Source: Stutzerimonas stutzeri (GTDB taxonomy: Bacteria > Pseudomonadota > Gammaproteobacteria > Pseudomonadales > Pseudomonadaceae). From it: 64,000 nucleotides of DNA. Made by a program: the position numbers and the translations under genes. Below the pieces are notes generated by a model. The model worked only from the letters and a program-made list of their open reading frames with translations, had not been told where the DNA came from and made no database searches. Positions 17,551 through 25,292 of this stretch are shown in pieces; the stretch's first letter is position 1, and each line of letters starts with the position of its first letter. The stretch covers positions 186,001 through 250,000 of the forward strand of contig DDKB01000023.1 of the NCBI GenBank assembly GCA_002339675.1, written 5' to 3'.

Positions 17551-17982
17551 TCACTTCAGTGAATGTCGCCAGTAGCGTGGCGCCTCAAGGTAGCCCAACC
17601 GGGCGTAGAAACGCTGGGCTTCCTCGCGACGCCAGTCGCAGTGCAGCTCCATGCGATCGCAGCCGCGCGCCCGCGCGTAAGCCTCGGCAGCCTGCACCAA
17701 GCGCTCGCCGAGGCCCCTGCCACGCGCCGACGCATCGACGCAGAGGTAACTGATCCGGCAGAAATCGCCCTCAAGCGCCAGCTGCGGGATGACATGCAGG
17801 GAAATGAACCCGAGGACCTGACCGTCATCCCCTTCCGCCACCAGCAGGCGGGCATCGCCCTGATCGAGGTGCCCGGCCAGGCGGCGCTGGATCAGCGCTT
17901 CATCCGCCGGGTAACCCAGCTGATCGAGCAGGTTCGCAAGCGCAGGCGCATCGCCGCGACGCGCCTCTCGCACCCGGTCCAT
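17551..17982 (-). CDS. GNAT family N-acetyltransferase
   Basis: A 143-residue single-domain acetyltransferase of the GNAT fold. The acetyl-CoA loop ARGRGLGERLV lies at about residues 87-97, after the CVDASARG strand. The N-terminus VREARRGDAPALANLL and the C-terminal AQRFYARLGYL are standard. The substrate cannot be read from the sequence. It lies 3 nt downstream of a 63-residue hypothetical gene on the same strand, so the two should be cotranslated. Confidence 0.88.
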   Translation of the reverse strand: MDRVREARRGDAPALANLLDQLGYPADEALIQRRLAGHLDQGDARLLVAEGDDGQVLGFISLHVIPQLALEGDFCRISYLCVDASARGRGLGERLVQAAEAYARARGCDRMELHCDWRREEAQRFYARLGYLEAPRYWRHSLK

Positions 17983-17985
17983 GGC

Positions 17986-18177
17986 TCAGACGGCCACGTC
18001 CCAGAGCTGCTTGTTCTTCAGCGCCAGGGTCTGGATATAACGCGGCTCGCCGTTGATCTCTTCCAGCTCGGTCATGCCGGCCAGCTCACCGACCACGCGG
18101 TAGCGCTTGCCGACGCGCTTGTCCTGCAGCGGATAGAGTTGGGCGATCTGTTGGGCGAGTTCGGTAAGCGTGGACAT
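17986..18177 (-). CDS. Conserved small hypothetical protein
   Basis: A 63-residue soluble protein (MSTLTELAQQIAQLYPLQ at the start) with no hydrophobic segment. The central block KRVGKRYRVVGELAGM followed by EINGEPRYIQTLAL looks like a small beta-rich domain. It has GAGCACC-type weak signals upstream and sits 3 nt before a GNAT gene. I do not recognise its function. Confidence 0.65.
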   Translation of the reverse strand: MSTLTELAQQIAQLYPLQDKRVGKRYRVVGELAGMTELEEINGEPRYIQTLALKNKQLWDVAV

Positions 18178-18323
18178 GGTTCGGTGCTCCAGGTGACTGC
18201 ATGCCGCAGCTTTTTACAGGGCTTCGATGACGGTTCTGCGACAGTTCCGGTTCGTCTCGCTTGTTGGAGCCATCGGTTGCGATTTGATTCCATCCCACCC
18301 GACAAAAGCGTCCACTGGAGATC

Positions 18324-18446
18324 TCAGCACACCCCCACGCCCAGCTGCAGCAGCGCCAGCCCGCCGCGCTGCCAACCCCACCAGGCAGCCGCCAAGACCA
18401 GGGCAGCCAGTCCGGCGGCGCCGATCCAGAGCCATGGGCGTTGCAT
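18324..18446 (-). CDS. 40-residue single-helix membrane peptide coupled to an MFS gene
   Basis: A short reverse-strand frame begins at an ATG whose A overlaps the last base of the MFS stop codon (TGATG), the arrangement of translational re-initiation. The product has one hydrophobic helix at about residues 5-22 (LWIGAAGLAALVLAAAWW), then a GWQRGGLALLQLGVGVC tail ending in Cys. There is no independent Shine-Dalgarno. The clean coupling and membrane character argue that it is real, possibly a small partner of the transporter. Function unknown. Confidence 0.55.
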   Translation of the reverse strand: MQRPWLWIGAAGLAALVLAAAWWGWQRGGLALLQLGVGVC

Positions 18447-19657
18447 CAGGCGGCGCCCGCGGCCAGGCGCACGCGCTCGACCGGCTGTTCGCGGATCGGC
18501 CAGTTCAACGCCGCGGCGAGCAGGCTCAGCGCGATGGAAATCTGCCAGACCAGGTCGTAGCTGCCGGTCCGGTCATAGACCCAGCCGCCCAGCCAGCCGC
18601 CGAAGAACGAGCCGATCTGGTGGAACAGGAAAACGATGCCCCCGAGCATCGACAGGTTGCGCACACCGAACAGCGTCGCCACCGTCCCGTTTGTCAGCGG
18701 CACGGTGGACAGCCACAACAGGCCCATGGCGATACCGAATGCATAGGCGGTCCACAGCGTCAGCGGCACGAAGAAGAACGCAGAGATGACCACCGCCCGC
18801 AGCAAGTACAGCGCCGTCAGCAGCTTCGGCTTGGAATAACAGCCGCCGAGCCATCCCGCAGTATAGGTGCCGACTACGTTGAACAGCCCGACCAGCGCCA
18901 GCACCGTCGTCCCTGCCATTGCGGGCAGGCCCTGGTCGACCAGGTAAGCCGGCAGATGCACACCGATGAACACCACCTGGAAGCCGCAAACGAAAAAGCC
19001 CAGCGCCAGCAGACGAAAGCCGGGGTGTGCGATCGCCTCGCGCAGCGCCTCGCCCAGGGACTGCTGCGGGCCGCTGACCGCCACCGGCGGACCGCTGCGC
19101 AACATCAGGGCCAGCGGCATGATCAACGCCACCAGCAGCCCCAGCGCCAGCAGCGCCGACGACCAGCCCAGCCAGCCAATCAACCCGAGTGTTCCGGGCA
19201 GCATGGCGAACTGGCCGAACGAGCCCGCGGCGCTGGCCATACCCATGGCCATGCTGCGTTTCTCGGCCGGAACCGCGCGCCCAACCGCACCGAGAATCAC
19301 CGAGAACGAGGTGCCCGACAGGCCCAGTCCGATCAGCAGCCCGGCGCTCAGCGACAGCGAGACCGGCGAATCCGCCGCCGCCATAAACAGCAGGCCGGCG
19401 GCGTAGAGCACCCCACCGATCAGCACCGCACGGGCGACGCCGAACCGGTCGGCCAGCGCCCCGGTGACCGGCTGCGCCAGCCCCCAGATCAGGTTCTGCA
19501 AGGCGATGGCGAACGCGAAGACTTCCCGCCCCCAGCCGAACTCGGCGCTCATCGGCGGCAGGAACAGGCCGAAACCATGGCGCGTGCCAAGGGAAACGGC
19601 GAGGATCAGCGAGCCGCCCAGGAGAATCCAGGTACTGTTGCGCCAGGTCGCGTTCAT
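18446..19657 (-). CDS. MFS transporter
   Basis: A 403-residue major facilitator protein with about 12 helices. The N-terminal SLGTRHGFGLFLPPMS and EVFAFAIALQNLIWG, and the loop GALADRFGVARAVLIGG between helices 2 and 3, are typical of the oxalate/formate- or monocarboxylate-like MFS subgroup. I use the ATG at 19657; a GTG three codons upstream (19666) is an equally possible start and neither has a strong Shine-Dalgarno. It is divergent from yejK across 141 bp. Substrate unknown. Confidence 0.85.
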   Translation of the reverse strand: MNATWRNSTWILLGGSLILAVSLGTRHGFGLFLPPMSAEFGWGREVFAFAIALQNLIWGLAQPVTGALADRFGVARAVLIGGVLYAAGLLFMAAADSPVSLSLSAGLLIGLGLSGTSFSVILGAVGRAVPAEKRSMAMGMASAAGSFGQFAMLPGTLGLIGWLGWSSALLALGLLVALIMPLALMLRSGPPVAVSGPQQSLGEALREAIAHPGFRLLALGFFVCGFQVVFIGVHLPAYLVDQGLPAMAGTTVLALVGLFNVVGTYTAGWLGGCYSKPKLLTALYLLRAVVISAFFFVPLTLWTAYAFGIAMGLLWLSTVPLTNGTVATLFGVRNLSMLGGIVFLFHQIGSFFGGWLGGWVYDRTGSYDLVWQISIALSLLAAALNWPIREQPVERVRLAAGAA

Positions 19658-19798
19658 GATCGACACACTTCATCCAGACAGGGGGCAACCATATTACCTG
19701 CACTCCCCGGTCCGTCCGCATCCTGTTTTTGGCCCTGCGGTCGAACGGGTCGCTCAGGTAAACTGCGGCCCGTTTGTCTTTTCCGTTGCGAGTTCGCC

Positions 19799-20806
19799 AT
19801 GCCCATCCGCCACTGCATTGTCCATCTGATCGAGAAGAAACCGGACGGCACGCCGGCCGTACTCCACGCCCGCGATTCCGAGCTGGAGGATTCCCAGGCC
19901 ATCGAGAACCTGCTGGCGGATCTCAACGAAAGCTACAACGCCAAGCAGGGAAAGGCCTGGGGCTACTTCCACGAGGAGTCCGGTGCTTATCCATTCAGTG
20001 GCTGGCTCGCGCAGTATATGGAAGGCAATCAGGACTTCACCGCCTTCAGCCGCCAGGCGGTCGAGCATCTGCAGAAGCTGATGGAAGAATCGAATCTGTC
20101 GACCGGCGGGCACGTGCTGTTCGCCCACTACCAGCAGGGCATGACCGACTATCTGGCGATCGCCCTGCTGCACCACAGCAACGGCGTGACGGTCACCGAT
20201 GCGCTGGACGTCGCCGAAGCGCGGCACCTGGACCTTGGCCAGCTGCACCTGGCGACGCGGATCAACGTCTCCGAGTGGCAGAACAACAAGCAGTCGAGGC
20301 AGTACATCTCCTTTATCAAGGGCAAGAACGGCAAGAAGGTCTCGGAGTATTTCCGCGACTTCATCGGCTGCCAGGAAGGCGTCGACGGCCCCGGCGAGAC
20401 GCGCACACTGCTCAAGGCCTTCAGCGACTACGTCGAAAGCGAGGACCTGCCCGAGGAAAAAGCGCGGGAGAAGACCAGCGCCCTGGTCGGCTACGCCAGC
20501 AGCCAGGCGAAGATCGGCGAGCCGATGTCACTTGAGGAGCTGTCGGGGGTGATTGACGAGGAACGCCCGCGGGCCTTCTACGAGCACATCCGCAACAAGG
20601 ACTACGGGCTGTCGCCGGAGATCCCGGCGGACAAGCGCACCCTCAACCAGTTTCAGCGCTTCACTGGACGCGCCGAGGGCCTGTCGATCAGCTTCGAATC
20701 ACACCTGCTGGGCTCCAAGGTCGAGTACGACGAGGCGCGCGACATGCTGATCATCCGCAACCTGCCGACCCAGCTGACCGACCAGCTCAAGCGCCGCAAG
20801 CAATAG
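19799..20806 (+). CDS. yejK: Nucleoid-associated protein YejK (NdpA)
   Basis: A 335-residue nucleoid-associated protein of the NdpA/YejK family. The start MPIRHCIVHLIEKKPDG is the family N-terminus and sets the ATG at 19799; the long upstream open frame is antisense to the MFS gene and is rejected. Internal motifs include SRQYISFIKGKNGKKVSEYF and GFLSxE-like regions of the family, and the C-terminus GSKVEYDEARDMLII is conserved. It stands alone with its own upstream region. Exact role in pseudomonads is not fixed; the E. coli protein co-purifies with nucleoids and interacts with topoisomerases. Confidence 0.93.
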   Translation: MPIRHCIVHLIEKKPDGTPAVLHARDSELEDSQAIENLLADLNESYNAKQGKAWGYFHEESGAYPFSGWLAQYMEGNQDFTAFSRQAVEHLQKLMEESNLSTGGHVLFAHYQQGMTDYLAIALLHHSNGVTVTDALDVAEARHLDLGQLHLATRINVSEWQNNKQSRQYISFIKGKNGKKVSEYFRDFIGCQEGVDGPGETRTLLKAFSDYVESEDLPEEKAREKTSALVGYASSQAKIGEPMSLEELSGVIDEERPRAFYEHIRNKDYGLSPEIPADKRTLNQFQRFTGRAEGLSISFESHLLGSKVEYDEARDMLIIRNLPTQLTDQLKRRKQ

Positions 20807-20937
20807 CCACCGACAGTCGGCCCGCGTGGCTGCCTGAGCAAAAGCGGGGCGCGGCGGAATGAAACCGGCAAAAGCCAGTCAGATGCCAGCCGCTCCGGCA
20901 AGGCAACCCGCACGTCCCCTCTGCTTAAGGATTCACA

Positions 20938-21735
20938 ATGGATTGGCTTCACCTGATCGTTCTGTCCCTGGTCCAGGGCATCAGCGAATTCCTCCCGATT
21001 TCCTCTTCCGCCCACCTGATTCTGCCCTCCCAGGTCTTCGGCTGGCCCGACCAGGGCCAGGCCTTCGACGTCGCGGTGCACGTCGGCACCCTGATGGCCG
21101 TACTGATCTGCTTTCGCCAGGAGGTCGTCGCCACCACCCGCGGCTGGTTCGCGCACGTGTTCAAGCGTGAGAGCAGCGCCGAAAGCCGGCTCGGCTGGGC
21201 GATCATCATCGGCACCCTGCCCGCGGCAATTCTCGGATTGGCGCTAGAGGACTATATCGAGCAGTACACCCGGTCGATGCTGGTCATCGCGGTCACGACG
21301 ATCCTGTTCGGCTTGTTGCTCTGGTACGCCGACGTCAAAGGTCGCCGCGTGGCCGAACTGGATCAGCTCACCTGGCGGAGCGCGCTGATCATCGGCTTCG
21401 CCCAGGCGCTGGCACTGATTCCCGGCACGTCCCGCTCGGGCATCACCATGACCGCCGCGCTGCTGCTCGGCTTTACCCGGCAGACCGCGGCGCGCTTTTC
21501 CTTCCTGTTGTCGATCCCGCTGATCCTGGCGGCCGGAGGGTTGAAAACCGTCGAACTGGTGCAGTCCGGCGAAGCCGCACCCTGGAACGACATTTTCATC
21601 GGCACTGCGCTGTCGTTCGTCGCGGCGTTCCTCTGCATCAAGCTGTTCCTCAAGGCACTGGACGCCCTGGGCATGCTGCCGTTCGTGATCTACCGCCTGC
21701 TGTTGGGCGTCACCTTGCTGTTCATCGCCCTGTGA
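20938..21735 (+). CDS. uppP: Undecaprenyl-diphosphatase (BacA/UppP)
   Basis: Dephosphorylates undecaprenyl pyrophosphate to recycle the lipid carrier for peptidoglycan and polysaccharides; overexpression gives bacitracin resistance. The 265-residue polytopic protein has the two family motifs: QGISEFLPISSSAHL at residues 13-27 and PGTSRSG at 162-168. AAGGA precedes the ATG by about 6 nt. It is followed by a 10-bp hairpin before a convergent GST gene. Confidence 0.96.
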   Translation: MDWLHLIVLSLVQGISEFLPISSSAHLILPSQVFGWPDQGQAFDVAVHVGTLMAVLICFRQEVVATTRGWFAHVFKRESSAESRLGWAIIIGTLPAAILGLALEDYIEQYTRSMLVIAVTTILFGLLLWYADVKGRRVAELDQLTWRSALIIGFAQALALIPGTSRSGITMTAALLLGFTRQTAARFSFLLSIPLILAAGGLKTVELVQSGEAAPWNDIFIGTALSFVAAFLCIKLFLKALDALGMLPFVIYRLLLGVTLLFIAL

Positions 21736-21742
21736 TCCTGCA

Positions 21743-21768
21743 GTCGCGGCGGCGCAGACCGCCGCGAC
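21743..21768. terminator. Bidirectional hairpin between uppP and the GST gene
   Basis: A perfect 10-bp stem GTCGCGGCGG/CCGCCGCGAC with a CGCAGA loop lies between two convergent genes, 7 nt after the uppP stop. There is no T-tract on either side, so termination is inferred from position. Confidence 0.55.
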
Positions 21769-21775
21769 AGATGAC

Positions 21776-22714
21776 TCAGCGCGCCTCGAGGCGATAGCCG
21801 ATCCGCGGGAAATGCACGTGAACCACTCCGGCTCGCGGGTCTTCGCGACGCAGGATCAACTCCTCGAGGCCAGCGAACACCAGCTCGCCCTCCACCGGAT
21901 CGGTGCCGTAGTCCACCGCTGCAACGCTCACCTGCTGGCCGGCCGTGAAACCATTGGGCTCGAAGAATGCCTCGTCCGGCAGCGCCGCGGGAGCAGCCTC
22001 GTGAGCCATGCGCAACGCGTCCTCGGCAGACAGCTCGCTCAGCGAGCCGTGTCCGACGCCAAGCACGCGCCCAAGCCAGGCCGCGACCTCGGGGTAATCC
22101 TCCACCAGCGGCAGGGTCACCGGGGTGGCCTTGAGGAACCAGAGGCAGTGCGCGACGGAGAAGTCGGCAATGCAGGGCGCATCACCGAGCAGAAACCCAC
22201 CCTCGCCCCGCGCGAGCTGCTGCTGCAGGCGCGCCATCAGCACCGGCCAGTGATTGCGTGCCTGCTCCAGAGGCACACGCGAGACCGAACCGCCGCTGAA
22301 CAGCTGGGCGCGGTCCTTGCTGAAGGCCTCGACGAACGCCTTCGGCGCCTGGGCGAAACGCAACGCCATGGACTCGGGCTGGAACACCAGGCTCACCGCA
22401 TGCAGAAAGAGCACCGAGTCGGCCCACTGCGCCAAGGTCGCGGCGGTGAACTCCTGCCCTTCGGGGAATAGCGCCGGGGTCGCCTTTTCGGCTTCCAGGC
22501 GGCGCGCGATCAACGCGGTGTCGCAATACACATCGGCACCGATCTGCAGCACCGGCGTGCGCCGATAACCGCCGGTCAGGGCGGTCAGGTCCGGCTTGGG
22601 CATGACCGGGGGAATTTGAACCGAGCGCCACGACAGCTGCTTGAAGCCGAGCAGCAAGCGCGCCTTCTCGGCAAAGGGCGAGGTGGGATAATGGTGCAGG
22701 ATGATTTCGTGCAT
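21776..22714 (-). CDS. Glutathione S-transferase family protein with extra C-terminal domain
   Basis: A 312-residue protein whose first 80 residues form a thioredoxin-like GST N-domain (HHYPTSPFAEKARLLLG; TPVLQIGADVYCDT). Residues 90-230 fit the helical GST C-domain. About 75 extra residues follow, with strand-like NGFTAGQQVSVAAVDYG and RAGVVHVHFPRIGYRL, making the protein much longer than the usual 200-230. The Ser in the TSPF motif is a candidate glutathione-activating residue. The role of the added domain is unknown; substrate cannot be predicted. Confidence 0.85.
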   Translation of the reverse strand: MHEIILHHYPTSPFAEKARLLLGFKQLSWRSVQIPPVMPKPDLTALTGGYRRTPVLQIGADVYCDTALIARRLEAEKATPALFPEGQEFTAATLAQWADSVLFLHAVSLVFQPESMALRFAQAPKAFVEAFSKDRAQLFSGGSVSRVPLEQARNHWPVLMARLQQQLARGEGGFLLGDAPCIADFSVAHCLWFLKATPVTLPLVEDYPEVAAWLGRVLGVGHGSLSELSAEDALRMAHEAAPAALPDEAFFEPNGFTAGQQVSVAAVDYGTDPVEGELVFAGLEELILRREDPRAGVVHVHFPRIGYRLEAR

Positions 22715-22775
22715 TGCGGGCTCCGCCAGTCGATGGGGGTAACCGCAGCAGCTTACCCGCCCCGCCCGGACAGGC

Positions 22776-23081
22776 CTACCCGCTCAGCTGATTACCCGGG
22801 CATTCACCGGACGGGGCCTGGCCGGCAGCGACCAGGGCTTCCTTGGCCGGTTTGGCCAGCTGCTTGATCGCCCGCTCGCGCCGGAGCGCCTCGCCCTTGT
22901 CCGGACAGGCCTCGACATAGACCAGCGCCACCGCCGGGCTCGAGCGAAAGAAACGCGCCCCGCGGCCGCGCTGATGCGCCAGGAACCGGCGCTGCGCGTC
23001 GTCACTGATGCCGCAGTACAGCGAGCCGTTGGCGGCGCGGACCAGATAGACGAACCAGGGTTTGGCGCAAGCGACATCCAC
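22776..23081 (-). CDS. GIY-YIG domain protein
   Basis: A 101-residue protein consisting of one GIY-YIG endonuclease-type domain. The modified motif VYLVRAANGSLYCGIS is at about residues 11-26, with Arg in DAQRRFLAHQRGRGAR following and Glu in VYVEACPDKGEALRRE. Many bacterial homologues (YhbQ-like) are single-domain proteins suspected of roles in DNA repair, without firm evidence. The gene starts 182 bp from the divergent mltF. Confidence 0.88.
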   Translation of the reverse strand: MDVACAKPWFVYLVRAANGSLYCGISDDAQRRFLAHQRGRGARFFRSSPAVALVYVEACPDKGEALRRERAIKQLAKPAKEALVAAGQAPSGECPGNQLSG

Positions 23082-23262
23082 GGCGGTGAAATCTCTCGTT
23101 GGGCGGGACGACCGGACGGCCGCAGCGCAGGATTTTCCCGTGAGCGCCGCGCCACGGCAAGCCTGGCGGGGCCGACGCCCTCTGGCATCGCCGTTTCGCT
23201 TAGCAAAGTCCGCCGATCCTGTCGAGATATGGTGGCGGTTCGCCTTTGCGTATACTGCCGCG

Positions 23263-24723
23263 ATGTTTGCTCAAACTGCGTTCCGCAAGCGCTGCACCTC
23301 CTGGTTGCTGGCGACCGGACTCTTCCTCATGCTCAGCAGCTGCGCCGAACCCCCCAGCGCGCTCGAGCGTATCAAGGAGGAAGGCGTCCTGCGCGTGATT
23401 ACCCGCAACAGTCCGTCGACCTACTTCCAGGACCGCAACGGGGAGGCTGGTTTCGAGTACGAGCTGGTCAAACGCTTCGCCAGCCATCTGGGCGTCAAGC
23501 TGCAGATCGAGACGGCCGACAGCATCGAGGACATCTTCACCCGGCTCAACCGCCCGGGCGGCCCGACGCTGGCTGCCGCTGGACTGGTCGCCAGCGAAGG
23601 TCGCAGGGAACTGGCCCGATTCAGCAAGCCCTATCTGGATGTCACCACGCAAGTGGTCTACCGGCGCGGACAACGGAGGCCGACGCGCCCCGAGGACCTG
23701 GTCGGCAAACGCATCCTGGTGCTCAAGGGCAGCAGCCAGGCCGAAAAGCTCAAGGCGTTGCAGGTGCAATTCCCAGACCTGCGCTACGAGGAATCCGACG
23801 CCGTGGAAGTGGTCGACCTGCTGCGCATGGTCGATGAAGGCCAGGTCGATTTGACCCTGGTCGAGTCCAACGAGCTGGCGCTCAACCAGGTCTATTTCAC
23901 CAACGCGCGCGTGGCGTTCGACCTCGGTGAACAGAACAGTCTGGTGTGGATCTTCGGCAAGGGCGAGGACGACAGCGTGCTCGAGGCCGCCAACCGCTTC
24001 CTCGACCAGGCCCGCGAGAACGGGACCCTGCAGCGCCTGCGTGAACGTTACTACGGGCATGTAGACGTGCTGGGCTACGTCGGCGCCTATGCCTTCGCCA
24101 AACACCTGCAGCAGCGGCTGCCGCGCTATGAAAAGGTCTTTCGCAACACGGCCAAGGCGCACGGCGTCGACTGGCGGCTCCTGGCGGCGATCGGCTACCA
24201 GGAATCGCACTGGCAACCCGAAGCCACCTCCAAGACCGGAGTGCGCGGCCTGATGATGCTGACCCTGGGCACGGCGAAGGCCATGGGCGTGGACAACCGC
24301 CTCGATCCGGTCCAGAGCATCCAGGGGGGCGGCAAGTACATCGCTCAGGTGCGTGCCAACCTGCCGGAAAGCATTCAGGAACCCGACCGCACCTGGTTCG
24401 CCCTTGCCGCCTATAACATCGGCGGCGGGCACCTTGAAGACGCACGCAAGCTGGCGGAAAGCGAGGGACTGGACCCGAACAAATGGCTGGACGTGAAGCG
24501 GATGCTGCCGCGCCTGGCCGAGAAGAAGTGGTACACACGCACCCGTTACGGCTACGCCCGCGGCGGCGAGCCAGTGCATTTCGTCGCCAACATCCGCCGC
24601 TACTACGACATCCTCACCTGGGTGACCCAGCCGCAGATGGAGGGCCAGCAACTGGTCAACAGCGATATGCACATTCCGGGGATCAACTCCACCGATCTCG
24701 GCGAAATCCTCCCGCCGCTCTGA
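23263..24723 (+). CDS. mltF: Membrane-bound lytic murein transglycosylase F
   Basis: Cleaves peptidoglycan glycan strands to 1,6-anhydromuropeptides. The 486-residue protein begins with a signal peptide ending in the LMLSSC lipobox (Cys27), so it should be a lipoprotein. Residues 40-265 form an ABC-type solute-binding (SBP3) domain, and the C-terminal SLT domain holds the catalytic Glu314 in IGYQESHW. The ATG at 23263 gives the proper signal sequence; the longer open frame from 23062 does not. A TATACT sequence sits only 6 nt before the start, so a very short leader is possible. Confidence 0.95.
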   Translation: MFAQTAFRKRCTSWLLATGLFLMLSSCAEPPSALERIKEEGVLRVITRNSPSTYFQDRNGEAGFEYELVKRFASHLGVKLQIETADSIEDIFTRLNRPGGPTLAAAGLVASEGRRELARFSKPYLDVTTQVVYRRGQRRPTRPEDLVGKRILVLKGSSQAEKLKALQVQFPDLRYEESDAVEVVDLLRMVDEGQVDLTLVESNELALNQVYFTNARVAFDLGEQNSLVWIFGKGEDDSVLEAANRFLDQARENGTLQRLRERYYGHVDVLGYVGAYAFAKHLQQRLPRYEKVFRNTAKAHGVDWRLLAAIGYQESHWQPEATSKTGVRGLMMLTLGTAKAMGVDNRLDPVQSIQGGGKYIAQVRANLPESIQEPDRTWFALAAYNIGGGHLEDARKLAESEGLDPNKWLDVKRMLPRLAEKKWYTRTRYGYARGGEPVHFVANIRRYYDILTWVTQPQMEGQQLVNSDMHIPGINSTDLGEILPPL

Positions 24724-24738
24724 GCCCGGGCGGGCCGA

Positions 24739-25209
24739 TCACGCCCGGCCGATCGGCGCGAACACCGCGCCGGTGTGCTCGGCCAGCACCGCTGCCGCCA
24801 GCTCCACTTCCAGCCCGCGCCGCCCGGCACTGACGTAGATGCTCGGCTGCGCCTGCGCCGAGCTGTCGATAAAGGTGCGCAGGCGCTTCTTCTGGCCCAG
24901 CGGGCTGATGCCACCCACCAGGTAGCCGGTAGCCCGTTGCGCGGCCATCGGATCAGCCATTTCGACCTTCTTCACCCCGGCGGCCTGTGCCAGCGCCTTG
25001 AGGTCGAGCGTACCGGCCACCGGGACCACAGCCACCAGCAGCTCGTGCTTCTCGCTGCTGGCCAGCAGCGTCTTGAATACTCTCGCCTGTTCGAGGCCGA
25101 GCTTCTCCGCGGCTTCCAGACCATAGGAGGCGGATTTGGGATCGTGCTCATAGCTGTGGGTGCGATGCTCGGCCTTGGCCTTTTTCAGCAAATCGATGGC
25201 AGGGGTCAT
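24739..25209 (-). CDS. ybaK: Cys-tRNA(Pro)/Cys-tRNA(Cys) deacylase YbaK
   Basis: Trans-editing enzyme that removes mis-attached cysteine from tRNA-Pro. The 156-residue single YbaK/EbsC domain contains GGISPLGQKKRLRTFID at about 112-128, characteristic of this family, and KTLLASSEKHELLVAVVPV earlier. Convergent with mltF, 15 nt apart. Confidence 0.92.
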   Translation of the reverse strand: MTPAIDLLKKAKAEHRTHSYEHDPKSASYGLEAAEKLGLEQARVFKTLLASSEKHELLVAVVPVAGTLDLKALAQAAGVKKVEMADPMAAQRATGYLVGGISPLGQKKRLRTFIDSSAQAQPSIYVSAGRRGLEVELAAAVLAEHTGAVFAPIGRA

Positions 25210-25248
25210 GGCGTCAGAATTCAGGGTTCGAAGCGCGCTACCTTAGCC

Positions 25249-25285
25249 AAAACCTCGCGACCCGCACAGCCTGTGAGTCGCGAGG
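25249..25285 (-). terminator. Probable terminator downstream of metE
   Basis: On the reverse strand a 9-bp stem CCTCGCGAC/GTCGCGAGG with a 15-nt loop is followed by TTTTGG, beginning 7 nt after the metE stop codon. Confidence 0.75.
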
Positions 25286-25292
25286 AACAGGC

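Noticed and set aside
18227..19798. Upstream extension of yejK to 18227
   Set aside because: The added residues are antisense to the MFS gene, Gln/Arg-rich, and not part of the YejK family N-terminus.
20938..21735. Bacitracin resistance as an acquired island
   Set aside because: uppP is a normal chromosomal housekeeping gene with typical composition and neighbours.
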